DNA from: Stentor coeruleus | Lineage: Eukaryota; Ciliophora; Heterotrichea; Heterotrichida; Stentoridae | NCBI GenBank assembly: GCA_001970955.1 | Contig: MPUH01000010.1 | Location: 1 to 64,000, forward strand | Direction: 5' to 3' | DNA length: 64,000 nt | Shown here: piece by piece, positions 1-10,705 of the stretch | Layout of the letters: each line of letters begins with the position of its first letter | How positions within the stretch are numbered: position 1 is the stretch's first letter | Made by a program: the position numbers and the translations under genes | Notes under the pieces: generated by a model | Seen by the model: the letters and a program-made list of their open reading frames with translations, nothing else | The model's database searches: none | What the model was told of the DNA's origin: nothing

Positions 1-1545
1 AAAAAAAAAAAAAAACCTAACTAATTTCCCTAAAAAAATATTCTAATATGCAAAGATATAATTTTAATTTAGCATTAAAAACTCTAAAAGATTATTATAA
101 AATTCATGAATGTAATTATGATATAATAAAATTGTAAAAAAATAATTTACATGGGATATTTAGTATTTAAACACTTGAATTTTTTACTTGTTTTAGAAAG
201 CTATATTATCAAAAACATAAATTTAAAAGAATTTTATAAGTAACTAGTTCTTATCATTGCTACTTTTACATGAAATTCTTTTTAAGATATAAAATGATTC
301 GATTTAACTTGAAATTTGTTAAAACAGCCTTATTACTGAATTTTGCAATAGGTTTCACAGTAATTTAATCTTTTATATCCCTTATCATAATTTAAAAGTA
401 ATATCTACATTAATCAAAACTAACCTTTAGCTTCTCTAGTCTAAAAGCTTGGTACATTTGTCTTACAATTCTGAAAAGTCTCATCACGAATTTCTTAGAC
501 ATTTCTTTTACCTATTCTAGCATCATAGCTACTATTTCTTCTATTTCATAAGTTTATTTGCCTATAGTTAATAAAGTGCTGTTTTGATCAGTGTTTTCTA
601 TAGTTTGTAATGGTTGGAATGCTCTTTGCAAATAATTAGTGTTAAGGGATGTATAAGATTGTGTGAATAAAACTGTAGCTTCTGGTATTTTGATCTGCTT
701 ATGTATCTCGTTATAACTATATTCATAGCCTTGATCAGAGAAAGATACAACCATTGGGGTTGACATTTTAATTGTTCATTTTCAACTATAAGAAGCTTTT
801 GTCTGATCTTATTAAACACTTCTGTATATGAATTACTTTTATTAGCTCGGAGACTAGATCAATCCTTATGACAGAGTTGAAGCTAGTGTTAATAGTACGC
901 AGATTAGTTTCTACATACATATATTATAATAGTGCTTTAAAGGATTTTGAATGTGAATAGGAGGAGATAAGTATGAATTCATTTGATTTTCTTAAGTAGC
1001 ATCAGAAATATAAATTTTATTTTATAAACAGAGAGAAAGAACTATATTAAGAAATTTTAAGTCTTGGAGATACTTTTATTCTTTAAAAATTTTATACAAA
1101 TCCTAAGATATCGAATTGCTAAGTCAAAATATAATAAATTAATCTGTATGGAAAGCAATCTTAATTTATAGATCGCCTGTTTTTACTCAGAAAATGCCTA
1201 TAGAACATTCTAAGAATAAATGGAAAAAAGCTGGAATCTAAGGGCTATAATTATTGAAATCATACAAACTTTCAAGATTTCAGATATATAATTATATTGC
1301 ACGTATGATGCTTTTTAAATTGATAATCCGAGCTATTATTTTTTAATCCTTACTATGGTATTTACTAAAAAATTCTTAATTTTGACTTAAAATATATACT
1401 GATTTTGTGAAAGAAAAAGTTTTAATATCAAAGATACTAATGCATATTTGAATATCTATTTAATTAGAAAATATTAACTATATGGTATCTTATAATATAT
1501 AAAATAAATACACTGGAGCTACTCAGGAGAATAATTGATTTCTGA
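1..1545. other. AT-rich block without a confident gene
   Basis: No recognisable gene. On the minus strand a 70-codon open frame (766 to 554) continues in the same frame, interrupted by one TAA and one TAG, down to 410. On the plus strand a frame from ATG 973 to a TGA at 1255-1257 runs 94 codons with about ten TAA/TAG and no TGA. These may be chance frames in AT-rich DNA, a decayed gene, or a gene read with TAA/TAG as sense. I cannot decide between these. The opening run of A is not a telomere. Confidence 0.35.
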
Positions 1546-2508
1546 GAAAAAGCGTAGAGTGAATTAGCACAAAACCTGCAGCAGGAATGCAGAACTAAAC
1601 TTACTGAAGATTCGCAAAAAGAACCTTAAAAGAAGCTTAAAAACTATATCAAAGCAGGGGATGTTGACATAAAAAATATCATAAAAATATTTTTTGAAAA
1701 CTATAATCAAAGTTTCGCATTGTATTTACTAAAAATGAAAATCGCATACCTTGAAAATATTTACTTGCAAATAATCAAGTGAAAACCAGTCGAAGCAAAT
1801 AATCTTCTTCAAAAAAGAAACTATAAGATTAATCTTCAATGTTACTTTGAATATGCTAGAATAGTTATAAATATTCTAGCAAATTAAAATGTTGCGATCA
1901 ATTAGAAAATTGGATTAGAAAATGGATGTATTTAGAAATTATCCTGAATATCCTGAATTTATCAAAGTTATTGAGGATATAGTAGACAAAATGATGATTA
2001 TAAATCAAGAATATTTCAAACGAAAGAATTTTCCATACTTACACATTAAATTTGATTATATGCATAAAGAAGTTTACATAAGAGATTCGAATATGTTTGA
2101 CATTATATATGAGTTTGAACATAACTACTTGAAAAATAATTATCAAGATCTATTAGATCTTTTTATAAATCCACTCAGTAAAGGTGAATTTGAGTTTCAT
2201 TTTGGAGTAGCAGAACGTATAATGCGGCGATGCCTAAATAAACATCAACATAAAAATGCATGATATATTCAATTTAAACAATCTGAAACTTGAAGAAGAT
2301 ACTAATAAATATTTCGCAACTAAAAATTGTGAATATCCTTACTTTCAATATTCATTATCTGCTATATTATATGGTTTTTTGATGAAGTTTATAAAATCTG
2401 AAAATGAAACTGAAGGCTTAAGTTCTCTCAGTTTATATTTTAATAAAACAATAAAGTCTCAGATTTTATAAACTTTTGTCAAATAATCAGAAATTTAGCT
2501 CAGGTAAT
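1546..2508 (+). pseudogene. decayed unidentified gene
   Basis: Frame 1546 to about 1920 reads like protein (charged helices, normal Ala/Val/Gly content) but carries TAG, TAA and one TGA. At 1922 the frame changes and an uninterrupted 113-codon ORF begins (MDVFRNYPEY...), ending in TGA at 2261-2263. A third frame (2256-2471, 71 codons) follows and then more TAA/TAG until TGA near 2508. No family is recognised. Stops plus two frame changes favour a decayed gene, although the 113-codon piece could be a real small gene. No 15-nt intron of the local type repairs the joins. Confidence 0.4.
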
Positions 2509-2661
2509 GAATCCTTATCAATATATCGCTACAAAATTGCTTATACCTATTAATAAAAAAAATACAAATAATTTTTAATTTGCAAGCATTATTTTCTATA
2601 TAATAAAGAAGAGCATAAGTAATAAAATGCAGCATGATTATTATTTTTATAATTTATATGA

Positions 2662-3003
2662 TGTTATTATTTTAATTTATATAAATATAACCAATCAAAG
2701 CTAGGCAAACCACTTACAGAAGATGGCACGCATCTTGAAAGTTTTCTTTTTGATGAGAATGAAACAATTATATATAAATCAGGAGCTAAGTTTTTACTCT
2801 TAGAGAGGGATTTAAGTCCTTCACAATTCAGAGAAGGGTTCAGCAAGGCTAATATTATTAGTGAAGGAGATACTAAAGATGGCCAGATCACTATAAGATT
2901 TTCATTTAGTCTGCAGGAAGAATACTTTAGCGTGGGGACATTTGGGTCAGTTTGGATAACTGATCCAAAGCTTCTAAGATTAATAGATAAAAATTCTAAT
3001 TAA
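2662..3003 (+). pseudogene. open frame without a start, probable 3' gene fragment
   Basis: A 113-codon frame is open between TGA 2659-2661 and TAA 3001-3003, with no ATG near its beginning. Its residues look coding: acidic and Gly-rich stretches around TEDGTHLESF and FGSVWITDPKLLRL. It may be the last piece of the decayed gene just upstream or the 3' exon of a lost gene. No family recognised. Confidence 0.35.
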
Positions 3004-3477
3004 ATCATGCTTAGTCATCAGACTTAATTTAATCTATAACAAAATTATTATAATTTTGAAAGAAACCTTATATATTTCAATAGTAATTAATAGGATTATA
3101 GTATGGTAATTTTTTTTTAAGTTGATGAGTTTCACTTGAAAAACTATTATGAAAATCTAAGAACGTTATAGTTTATAATATTATCAAAATTAATAAGAAA
3201 TTATCACTTTAAAATATTTTCAATATTTGTCTGTATTAGTTCTAAAAATCAATTTATGGAAATGTATATAATTTCTTAAATACCAACATCCATTCTTATA
3301 AAAAATATTTCATATTAATTACAATCTTTAATATATCATAACAAAAAACACAATAATCATCTCTAAAGTATTTATCCATAAAAAAATCAATATCCATTCA
3401 AAAACAACCTAGCTAATTTCTCCAATCTTAGAGTACTTCTAAATAAGCATTTACAAGTAAAAATCAAAATAAAGCCT

Positions 3478-3958
3478 TTAACCCTGCTTTTCTAAATGTG
3501 AAATTCTGTTCTTTATATCCTCTGATATAAAAGGGTTAAAATTATTAATATTATTTCCTATATGCTGTTTGAAATTCTCTTGAGTTGTGGTAATGATTTT
3601 TTTAGAATCAAATCCCATTACAACAGATGAGCTTTTATAAGGCTGATCTACTTTTTCTACAACATAGAATTTCTCAGGAAGGGTATTAGATATTTTTAAT
3701 AAGGATTTGTTTGCCCCAAGGCTTACACTTGTTTTTTTTTAGCTTTTAAAGATATTATTATAATTTCTATGAGTAAGTATATTGGGAAATGGTATGATCA
3801 GCTAGGAATGCTTGCCTAGGACAAAATGTGAGTTTCGCATTGCTGAGACAATTTTTAAAGTACCATACTGAGCAGTGAATGATTTCCTGTAGATGCTTTA
3901 TTTGATCAGAGTAACGAAGGTTGAAAACTCCTATTCCATACTTGTTATAATTAAACAT
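3478..3958 (-). pseudogene. decayed unidentified gene, minus strand
   Basis: From ATG 3958 a 63-codon frame (MFNYNKYGIG...) runs to a TAG. The same frame continues through a TAA and then stays open for about 80 more codons to TAA at 3480-3478, with coding-like sequence such as PEKFYVVEKVDQPYKSSSV. The preserved frame with two stops and no local intron signature suggests a gene broken by point mutations. Function unknown. Confidence 0.35.
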
Positions 3959-4304
3959 GTGAATTATTTATTACTTAGGAAATATATTTTTTTTTTTAAG
4001 TTTTAGGCTAAAAGATTTTGTTTTAAAAATATAATGCATCATGTATAGACAATTTATAGTTAATACTATAGTCAAACTTGGACAAAACTTTATCAACCCA
4101 TCTAATAGGGCAAAAAAATTTTCTACAGGGTTAAGTATGCTCAGATTTTTTACTATATGAAGTATAATGTCCCATCTATTTTTTATGCTATGCTTAGCAT
4201 TTTAAACAAATCTCATACCTTTTTGAACTCGCATTAACAAAGTTTTTTAATACTATTATTACGGCGAATTTATCACTAAATTTTTAATCTTAATTAATTT
4301 ATAA

Positions 4305-4570
4305 GGATTAACTTTATATTTTCTTTGGGCGATAATATTGTTGTATTGGGATAAACCCGTGTAAAGGGAAAATCTGCAAAGGTTCATGTTTTTAAACTTA
4401 ACCTACTGGTAGATTTTATATAAGATATCTCCTTGAAGGCGGCCATGGATCTTAAAGTTTGCTAATCTAATTCATTGTAAAGCTTAGAATAAATCAATTT
4501 AGAATTTTCTTTAGATCCTGCAAACAAAGAGTGCTTTTTGTTAAGAGAGGATTTTTAAAAAATACTACAT
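4305..4570 (-). pseudogene. small decayed coding remnant
   Basis: Read leftwards on the minus strand, a frame of about 80 codons shows protein-like text (SLRSMAAFKEI-type segments and DFPFTRVYPNTTILSP) interrupted by one TAG and one TGA. No start, no family. The rest of 3959-4758 holds nothing else I can support. Its last ~130 bases form the C-rich, G-poor flank typical of the left side of genes here. Confidence 0.25.
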
Positions 4571-4758
4571 AATAAAGTATTTATATATTATTTCAGTCCT
4601 TCTTATAAATAATAATTTTTTAAAATCCAAACCTAAATAAAGCTTATTATCCCTTCCACATATATACCAAAATCGATGAACCTATCATAAAGCTAGGTGA
4701 ATTTTTGATTCTTTCCCATAAAACAATAAAAAAACCCCTATCTCATCATCATTCCTAA

Positions 4759-6372
4759 CTAATTATCCTTAAGCTCATTAATATAATCTCTAAGAGCAGC
4801 TCTGTTAACTTCATATTCTATATAATCATTACCATAATCATCTTCTCCTTCAACTTTACTAACAGCTTCATCAACACTAACCCCTAAAGCAATTCTCTCA
4901 ACAATCTTCTGAGCAATTTCAACATACTTAATATGCGCAGCTATAATCTCTTTAACTTGTTTCCTATAAAGCACAGAAAAATACATTCTTAAAGGTAATC
5001 CAGGCTCATTGATTTTTAAGTTATCTTCTTCTAAAGTTGTTGGAAACTTCTCCAATTTAGATTTTAATATACGCAAAGCTATAGACAAAACCAATGTCTC
5101 TAATTCAGGAACTTGAGCCTTGAGAAAAGCTTCAGCTGGGTAATCATTTTTCCAATTAACCCCACGAAGTCCACGTATAAGTTCTATAGAAAAAGTGTAT
5201 TTTTTAAGTTTATACACACAATAAGCATCTATGCTACTGAAAAATTCCACTTGATCTGGAGTTGTCGCTAGGTCTTTTAATAGTATTTTAATCCTCGCAT
5301 AATTAAAATGATTTTCTTTAAGAGCAAAGCCATAAGTTGATAGAAGTTGTCTATTAGAATACCTTCCATAACTCATATAAACTTCAGATCCTGGCTTGTA
5401 ATGTTCATTTGGTCCAGCAACAATACTAGCACATTTATCATCACTTTCAGTAAGATCCATATCTGGTGGTCGGTATTTTTTATGTTCTGCAGTTTCAGCA
5501 TCTTCTTTAGTATCAACTTCTTTACATTTGTTACGGATTAAAGCAACTTTATCATTGTCTTGAGAGGTTTTATTGAGTTCTTGATTGATATTTAAGATAA
5601 GCTCAGTTTTTAAGTTTATGATTGAATCATGGGTTATAAGGTCATCATCATGGTCTATTTGGTTAACTATTCCTGAATATCTTGAAGTTGCATCTGGTCT
5701 ATCGCTTTCCTTTTGATATATGTAATAAGTTTCTACGTTATCATGATTTAGAAGTTCACCTATTGGGAATAATGTGATATAAGGCATGAATTTACCAAAA
5801 CTTCTCGTACCAATAACCCTAAATGCCCATGTATATTCTTCTAGCTTTAGCATCTCAGGAGTAAACTTGTCAAATTTTTCTAATATCGTTTTCCAATGAT
5901 TCCATCCATAAAGATGATACTTTCTCCTTTGTTCAGCGTCGATTTTCAAGTCTTCATCCTGTAAATCATCAAGTTCATTAGGTAGCCAGTCTTGTATAGT
6001 TGTAGGGTTTTTTGGTTGATATTTAATAAATGCTGACCATTTTGAAGCTGGACCTTTGAACTTTTCCCAGATCATATATGTAACTAAAACAAGCATGGAC
6101 TTTGTAAAGCTTTCTGGACATTTGTCAAAAATATCTTTAAGTTCGCTTTCTTGAGCTACTTTTGTTGTAAATAAAGAATCATTTGGGGCTATTACGATCC
6201 TCTCGCCAGGGAGAATCTCTTCTAAAGCCATTGACCCGATGTATCCTGGTGGGAAACGCACTGGGTAGACAATTTTAGGCCACCGAATCCCTTGTTCGCG
6301 AGCCCAGTCAAACATTGCCTGCTCGTCTTCGTTAGCTTCCACCCGTTCAGCATCTGGAAATGGCTCGTACAT
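4759..6372 (-). CDS. SET-domain lysine methyltransferase, SETD3/SETD6/RuBisCO-LSMT type
   Basis: Predicted protein methyltransferase of about 532-537 residues using S-adenosylmethionine. The split SET core is visible: GYIGSMALEEILPGERIV (about 43-60), PIGELLNHDN (203-212) with the conserved Asn-His, and GSEVYMSYGRYSNRQLLSTY (328-347) with the catalytic-type SYG. A low-complexity acidic insert lies between them (about 218-320), as is common in this subfamily, and a helical C-terminal half resembles the LSMT substrate-binding region. The start ATG at 6372 is the first in frame, and the gene ends in TAG. A stop-free 15-nt stretch at 4832-4818 (GTAATGATTATATAG) fits the local intron consensus perfectly. 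If spliced it removes five residues near the C-terminus. The substrate (actin, histone or ribosomal protein) cannot be told. Confidence 0.85.
   Translation of the reverse strand: MYEPFPDAERVEANEDEQAMFDWAREQGIRWPKIVYPVRFPPGYIGSMALEEILPGERIVIAPNDSLFTTKVAQESELKDIFDKCPESFTKSMLVLVTYMIWEKFKGPASKWSAFIKYQPKNPTTIQDWLPNELDDLQDEDLKIDAEQRRKYHLYGWNHWKTILEKFDKFTPEMLKLEEYTWAFRVIGTRSFGKFMPYITLFPIGELLNHDNVETYYIYQKESDRPDATSRYSGIVNQIDHDDDLITHDSIINLKTELILNINQELNKTSQDNDKVALIRNKCKEVDTKEDAETAEHKKYRPPDMDLTESDDKCASIVAGPNEHYKPGSEVYMSYGRYSNRQLLSTYGFALKENHFNYARIKILLKDLATTPDQVEFFSSIDAYCVYKLKKYTFSIELIRGLRGVNWKNDYPAEAFLKAQVPELETLVLSIALRILKSKLEKFPTTLEEDNLKINEPGLPLRMYFSVLYRKQVKEIIAAHIKYVEIAQKIVERIALGVSVDEAVSKVEGEDDYGNDYIEYEVNRAALRDYINELKDN
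4818..4832 (-). other. possible stop-free 15-nt intron in the SET gene
   Basis: GTAATGATTATATAG fits every consensus position and would remove five residues after DDY. The region is unconserved, so splicing is undecided. Confidence 0.55.
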
Positions 6373-7258
6373 TTTTATTATAAGTTATAAGATAGATATA
6401 TTTAATAAAGGATGGTATAGGTAATTGTAATTTAGTTACTTTATGATGAAGTTTAGTTGAAATTGTAAATAAATTAAATGGAGATGATGAGTGGTGTTAA
6501 ATAGGATTTTAATTTTGTAGTGGGCTTGAGCTATTTTTTGTTTGAAATTAGGATGATTATGTTTTAAGTGTATGTTAGATATGAACAATTTTAGGCTTAA
6601 TAGTAGTGAAATTTTTAGTGATATATGGAAGATTTTATTGTAAGATGAATGAAGTTATTGGTTTGATAATTTTATTGAGGTGTTTGATAATAATGAAAGC
6701 TAAGATCCAATCTAAAATTATATAAAAATATTTTAGATATTTTAATCTTTATATATCCATCAACGATTGCATCAGAAGAGGAGTTCACATTATTACTGAG
6801 AAACAGAATTTTTCATGATCCGCAAGAGAAACAATTGCTTATCTTCAAAACTGTTCCTTAGTAATATTTTTTCTGCATTTCTAGTACGGAGATTCTTAAA
6901 AATTAGGTCAAGATTTATTATGCACATACATTTTTATTCAGAACCCATAAATGATGGGTTGAATCCTAAAAACACTGGAATAGACATTTTTTAAGTATTA
7001 AATACATAAATTACATATCTAGTATAAAACCATAATAAAAATTTATTTAATTTTATGAATAGTTTTTAGGGCTATTATATATAAAATTATTCTTGACCTC
7101 TAAGTCTTTAGCTTTATGATTATCATCATCTAATAAAATTTATTATCTCTATCTCTTAAATTTTCTATAATAAATAAAAAAAACTTAAACTTTAATGTCT
7201 TTTAATATAAATCTCCTTTATTTACTCTAAAAAACTATAAGTATCTAATATTAATCCT
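6373..7258. other. intergenic, G-rich then AT-rich
   Basis: No gene seen. The first ~300 bases are G/T-rich and C-poor on the plus strand, the 5' flank of the minus-strand SET gene. The remainder is featureless AT-rich DNA. Confidence 0.5.
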
Positions 7259-7260
7259 AA

Positions 7261-7347
7261 TTAGAATCTCCATCCATGAACATTAAGGCTTCTATTAAAT
7301 GCTAATTAGAATCTCCATCCATGAACAATAAGGCTTCTATTAAATGC
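7261..7347. repeat. 45-bp tandem duplication at the 3' end of the E2 gene
   Basis: The 42 bases 7261-7302 and 7306-7347 differ at one position and are spaced 45 bp apart. The right copy contains the last codons and TAA stop of the UBE2Q-like gene. The left copy is an extra, in-phase replica lying just beyond the stop. Confidence 0.85.
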
Positions 7348-7851
7348 ATTTAATGCTTCATTTAACTGGTAATCATAGTTACTTCCATTAATATCAAGTG
7401 ATCCATTTCCCACTTCTACATTTAAAAAAATTTCAACAAGAATATTTTCAATGGTTCTTTGAGGATTCCAACCATTTTTAGTTAGTCCCTCAGTGCAAAT
7501 TGACCCACCTATTGTAACATGACCTGTCCTAAAACTAAATCTTGGACTGATGATTCTGACAAATGGAGGATCATTTGGGTAATTAGAATTAAATCTTATT
7601 TCAAACTTCACTTCTTTTGGTTTACCATATCTTGATGCATAAATTTCAAAATCCCTTATCAGCCTATCTGAGAGGTGATATCTACTAATATCAATTCTTA
7701 CAATCCAAACATAGATGTTGCTACCGTTTTCATAGTCAATTTTTATATTACTAAACTCTTTAGAGTCTAGTAGAGCTCCATATTCTTTATTGATTCTCAT
7801 GCTTGCTTGACTACTACTAGATCCTCCATATGTTCTGATAAAATTATTCAT
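7306..7851 (-). CDS. E2 ubiquitin-conjugating enzyme, UBE2Q-like
   Basis: A 181-residue protein that is essentially a bare UBC fold. The catalytic segment reads GHVTIGGSICTEGLTKNGW (110-128). It has Cys119 in the GG-x-x-C-x-E-x-LT-x-x-GW arrangement typical of the UBE2Q/UBE2QL branch, which lacks the usual HPN. Upstream, FNSNYPNDPPFVRIISPRF (87-105) is the standard E2 strand and PxxPP region. The long N-terminal RWD-like extension of animal UBE2Q1/2 is missing, so it resembles UBE2QL. It would transfer ubiquitin from E1 to substrates with an E3, in cytoplasm or nucleus. The start ATG at 7851 is the only one that gives the complete fold. Confidence 0.82.
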   Translation of the reverse strand: MNNFIRTYGGSSSSQASMRINKEYGALLDSKEFSNIKIDYENGSNIYVWIVRIDISRYHLSDRLIRDFEIYASRYGKPKEVKFEIRFNSNYPNDPPFVRIISPRFSFRTGHVTIGGSICTEGLTKNGWNPQRTIENILVEIFLNVEVGNGSLDINGSNYDYQLNEALNAFNRSLIVHGWRF

Positions 7852-7877
7852 TTATATCAGAATTTTAAATTTTGTTT

Positions 7878-8988
7878 GGTGCAATGATACTATAGGGGGC
7901 TTAATAAACTATGACCCACTACTTTATCGAAAGTTGTATTTACATAATTTAATAACTTTTAGAACTTATTATCATAGTACTATATTAACTTATATTGAAG
8001 AATGCAGATAAATCTTTCAAATATTTTATTTTTGAAAGCATATTCTTCACATTAATTCACTTGTATGTTTTGGGAATGCTTTCTTGCTTGTTTCAAAATT
8101 TTTCATTATTTTTGATTTTCCTCTCTCATAAATTCTCTATGTTTTAAGTATGAATTTCAGGGTTATATGAATCAACAAAATCTCATTATGCAGGATAACC
8201 TCATGTGATAATTCTTATCATCAATTTGATCGATATCATAATATAAATCCCAGTCATCACTCATAATTAGAGTGTCTGATAATATCAATTCTTTGATTAA
8301 CTTTGTTAATGTTTCTTTTTTCTGTCTTTGGCAATTTGCAAAAAACATAGACTTATTCTCTTTCTATTACCCCAAAGACCCAAGAACCAGAATGATATTA
8401 TCCTCAATAATATTTAAAATGAAAAACAAAATATGACTCATCGATTTCAACAATCAGAAGAATATCATAATCTATTCTTCTTAGTAATATTATATTTTAT
8501 TCCTCCTAGTAATATTGGATTCTATTCCAAGTATTGCATAACATTTTCTATACCATTAATACCATTTGCAAACTGTTTTCTCAATTATTTTTAGTTAAGA
8601 GGATGCAATATTCCCTAAAAACTCTTGATACCAGAAATAAATTATTAAAGTGATAGTCCTTAAAATTAAATTCGAATTTTGGAAGCTAGAGCCGAGATGG
8701 GTAGTCCAGTTAAACTTGCAAGAGAATCACTTCCAAATAAAACTATCACTAAATAATTATAACAGCTATTAATTCTGAAGAAGTCCCTGTTTAAATTTAA
8801 CCGATATGATTAGATTTGTAATTAATAGTAGAAATGTGATACTAATAAGCCTAAATAAGATACACTTAATAATGGAAATTTTTTCAACAAAGTAAATTAT
8901 ATGAAGTTTTACTATTATATTTTTGTGAAAAATTTTCTATAAAGTAGTGAGTCGTAGGCTATTTTAACCCCTATAGTATCATTTTACC
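7878..8988 (-). mobile_element. fossil Merlin/IS1595-type DNA transposon with terminal inverted repeats
   Basis: The ends 7878-7937 and 8929-8988 are inverted copies matching ungapped at about 47 of 60 positions by my count. The best block is AATGATACTATAGGGG. Between them, on the minus strand, lie broken frames with the DDE transposase signatures of the IS1595/ISXO2 (eukaryotic Merlin) family. These are VEIDESYF with the first Asp, then GSWVFGVIERE, then IMSDDWDLY, and a late segment near the ENLWER position. The transposase has many stops and shifts and is dead. Flanking 8-mers ttttgttt and ttctattt match at 6 of 8 and could be a degraded target-site duplication, consistent with the 8-9 bp of Merlin. 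Confidence 0.8.
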
Positions 8989-9901
8989 TTCTATTTATTA
9001 AATTAATTATAAAATTAGTTTTAATACTTCAATTAAGACATTCTCCGGCGGTAACAGATGTAATAAGAGATCGGGACCTTTGTTCATTTATCAGACTATC
9101 GGGTAAGAAAATAATGTGAGGACTTGAAATACAGAGCGCTGAGACTGGAGAGGTGTCAAAACTAAACAGAAAAGACAAAATGAAAGAATTTCAGTAAACA
9201 GCGAAAATCTTATTGCTTATTAAATGGAAACTATTCCTTATATTTTCAATCATTTCCATTAATATTTTTCTAATATTTTGATATCAAATTCTTGAATTAA
9301 CTTATTTTTGGGAGAGTATCTTAATTTAATTTAAAAAGAGCATAATTTACAAGGCTTAGAATCAATAGTTATTTTTATAGCATCTAATACCATATTAATT
9401 TCTCTTCCTCACATTTTACTATAAGTCTTCAATGATCTCATACTGCGGTTCCACATTTTGCATTCATCAAACCCCACCAAGTATCTTAAGCATATCAGAA
9501 AATCTTAGCTTCCTTAGTAATTGTCCCTTAAAAAGTAGAAAACACGAGTAAAATTATATCTTTTTACTTAACATAAATTATAAGTTATACATATTTCTTT
9601 AAATACTATATTATCACAGGATATTCTTTATTATAATAAATTTAAAAAAAAATCTAACACCCAAAAATCCTCATAAAACTAAAATTCCCATTACTAACAA
9701 ATTATGAATCTTACATGCAAATCCAAGGTTCTTCAAAAATCCACTAAATCCTCCTAAAACAAAAACACACATATCAAAATCCCTCCTTATAAAAACAAAA
9801 TCAAAATCCTTATCTAAAGCCAGCCCCATCTAAATCCTATTAAAAAGCAATACTTATTCCATAAGAAATAAACTACTTAATTCTCTGAATAGAGCATCTA
9901 T
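8989..9901. other. intergenic with a GC-richer patch and a C-rich gene flank
   Basis: No gene recognised. About 9038-9200 is clearly richer in G+C (near 40% by rough count) than the surroundings and abuts the transposon end. Short frames there match nothing I know. From about 9630 to 9900 the DNA is C-rich and G-poor, the 3' flank of the minus-strand MYB gene. Confidence 0.4.
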
Positions 9902-10705
9902 CTAGCAAACAACATCACCTGAACTAATACTTGCTATCTTTGCAATACTCTGCATAATACCAGCAGCAGTAATATTAGGGTCTATATCTAAATAAATATA
10001 GTCAGGTTTAACATAGTACAATTTATGAGAGTTTACTTTGCTAGGTGTAGAAGACTCAGAAGAAATTTCTTCAAGGTCAGTTTTCATAGACTCACAATCG
10101 ATTTTTTTTTCAAACTTTTCAATTACATTTGGTGTTATCTCATGTTTCTCAAGTTGGTCTTGTAAAAAACAAAAAACCAAGTCTTCCGATCTGCGTTTAC
10201 CGGACTCGATTTCCTTTTTTACAAGCTTAATTTTCCTTTTAAGCGTTGAGTTCCAGTGGTTTTTAATAGAATTGTCAGTTCGTCCAGGAAGGAGTTTAGC
10301 GATTTCTGCCCAGCGATTGCCCAATTTCGAATGTGCTTTGAGGATTTGTACATCTTCTTCAGGTGTCCATGGATAATGTTTGATATCAGGATTAAGGTGG
10401 TTGTGCCATCTTTCACGACACTGTTTGCCGATCCTCCCAGGTAAGTAACTGGCTATAGTACTCCATTGTTTAGGGCCTAGTTTTTTAACAAGGCTTATAA
10501 CGATTTCATCTTCTTCTTCACTCCAGGCACCTTTGATAATTTCGGTTAATGGCTTTTTGTTTCCCCTCTTCTCAGATCGGAGCTTTTTTTCTATAGTCCG
10601 AAAGCTTTGATGTTTTGAAGAACTTGTTGAGGAGTTTTGTGTGGAGAGTGCGATTGCCCATGGCTCGCTGAATAGTTGGGTGGTCTCACCATTAATCATC
10701 TTCAT
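9902..10705 (-). CDS. R2R3 MYB transcription factor
   Basis: A 267-residue nuclear DNA-binding protein. Two MYB repeats are complete: R2 at about 59-109 with Trp61, Trp81 and Trp100, and R3 at about 110-160 with Trp113, Trp132 and Trp151. The segment [16 protein letters not shown] and the segment [18 protein letters not shown] are nearly identical to animal c-Myb R2 and R3, so it should bind the AACNG core. There is no R1 repeat. The N-terminal 58 residues are basic and Ser/Thr-rich, and the C-terminus is unconserved. Likely involved in cell-cycle or stage-specific transcription, by analogy only. The start ATG at 10705 is the first in frame, with MKM giving an alternative two codons later. 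Confidence 0.93.
   Translation of the reverse strand: MKMINGETTQLFSEPWAIALSTQNSSTSSSKHQSFRTIEKKLRSEKRGNKKPLTEIIKGAWSEEEDEIVISLVKKLGPKQWSTIASYLPGRIGKQCRERWHNHLNPDIKHYPWTPEEDVQILKAHSKLGNRWAEIAKLLPGRTDNSIKNHWNSTLKRKIKLVKKEIESGKRRSEDLVFCFLQDQLEKHEITPNVIEKFEKKIDCESMKTDLEEISSESSTPSKVNSHKLYYVKPDYIYLDIDPNITAAGIMQSIAKIASISSGDVVC

Noticed and set aside
1-15. Run of A at the window start as a telomere or poly(A)
   Set aside because: No repeated telomeric unit; simply the AT-rich edge.
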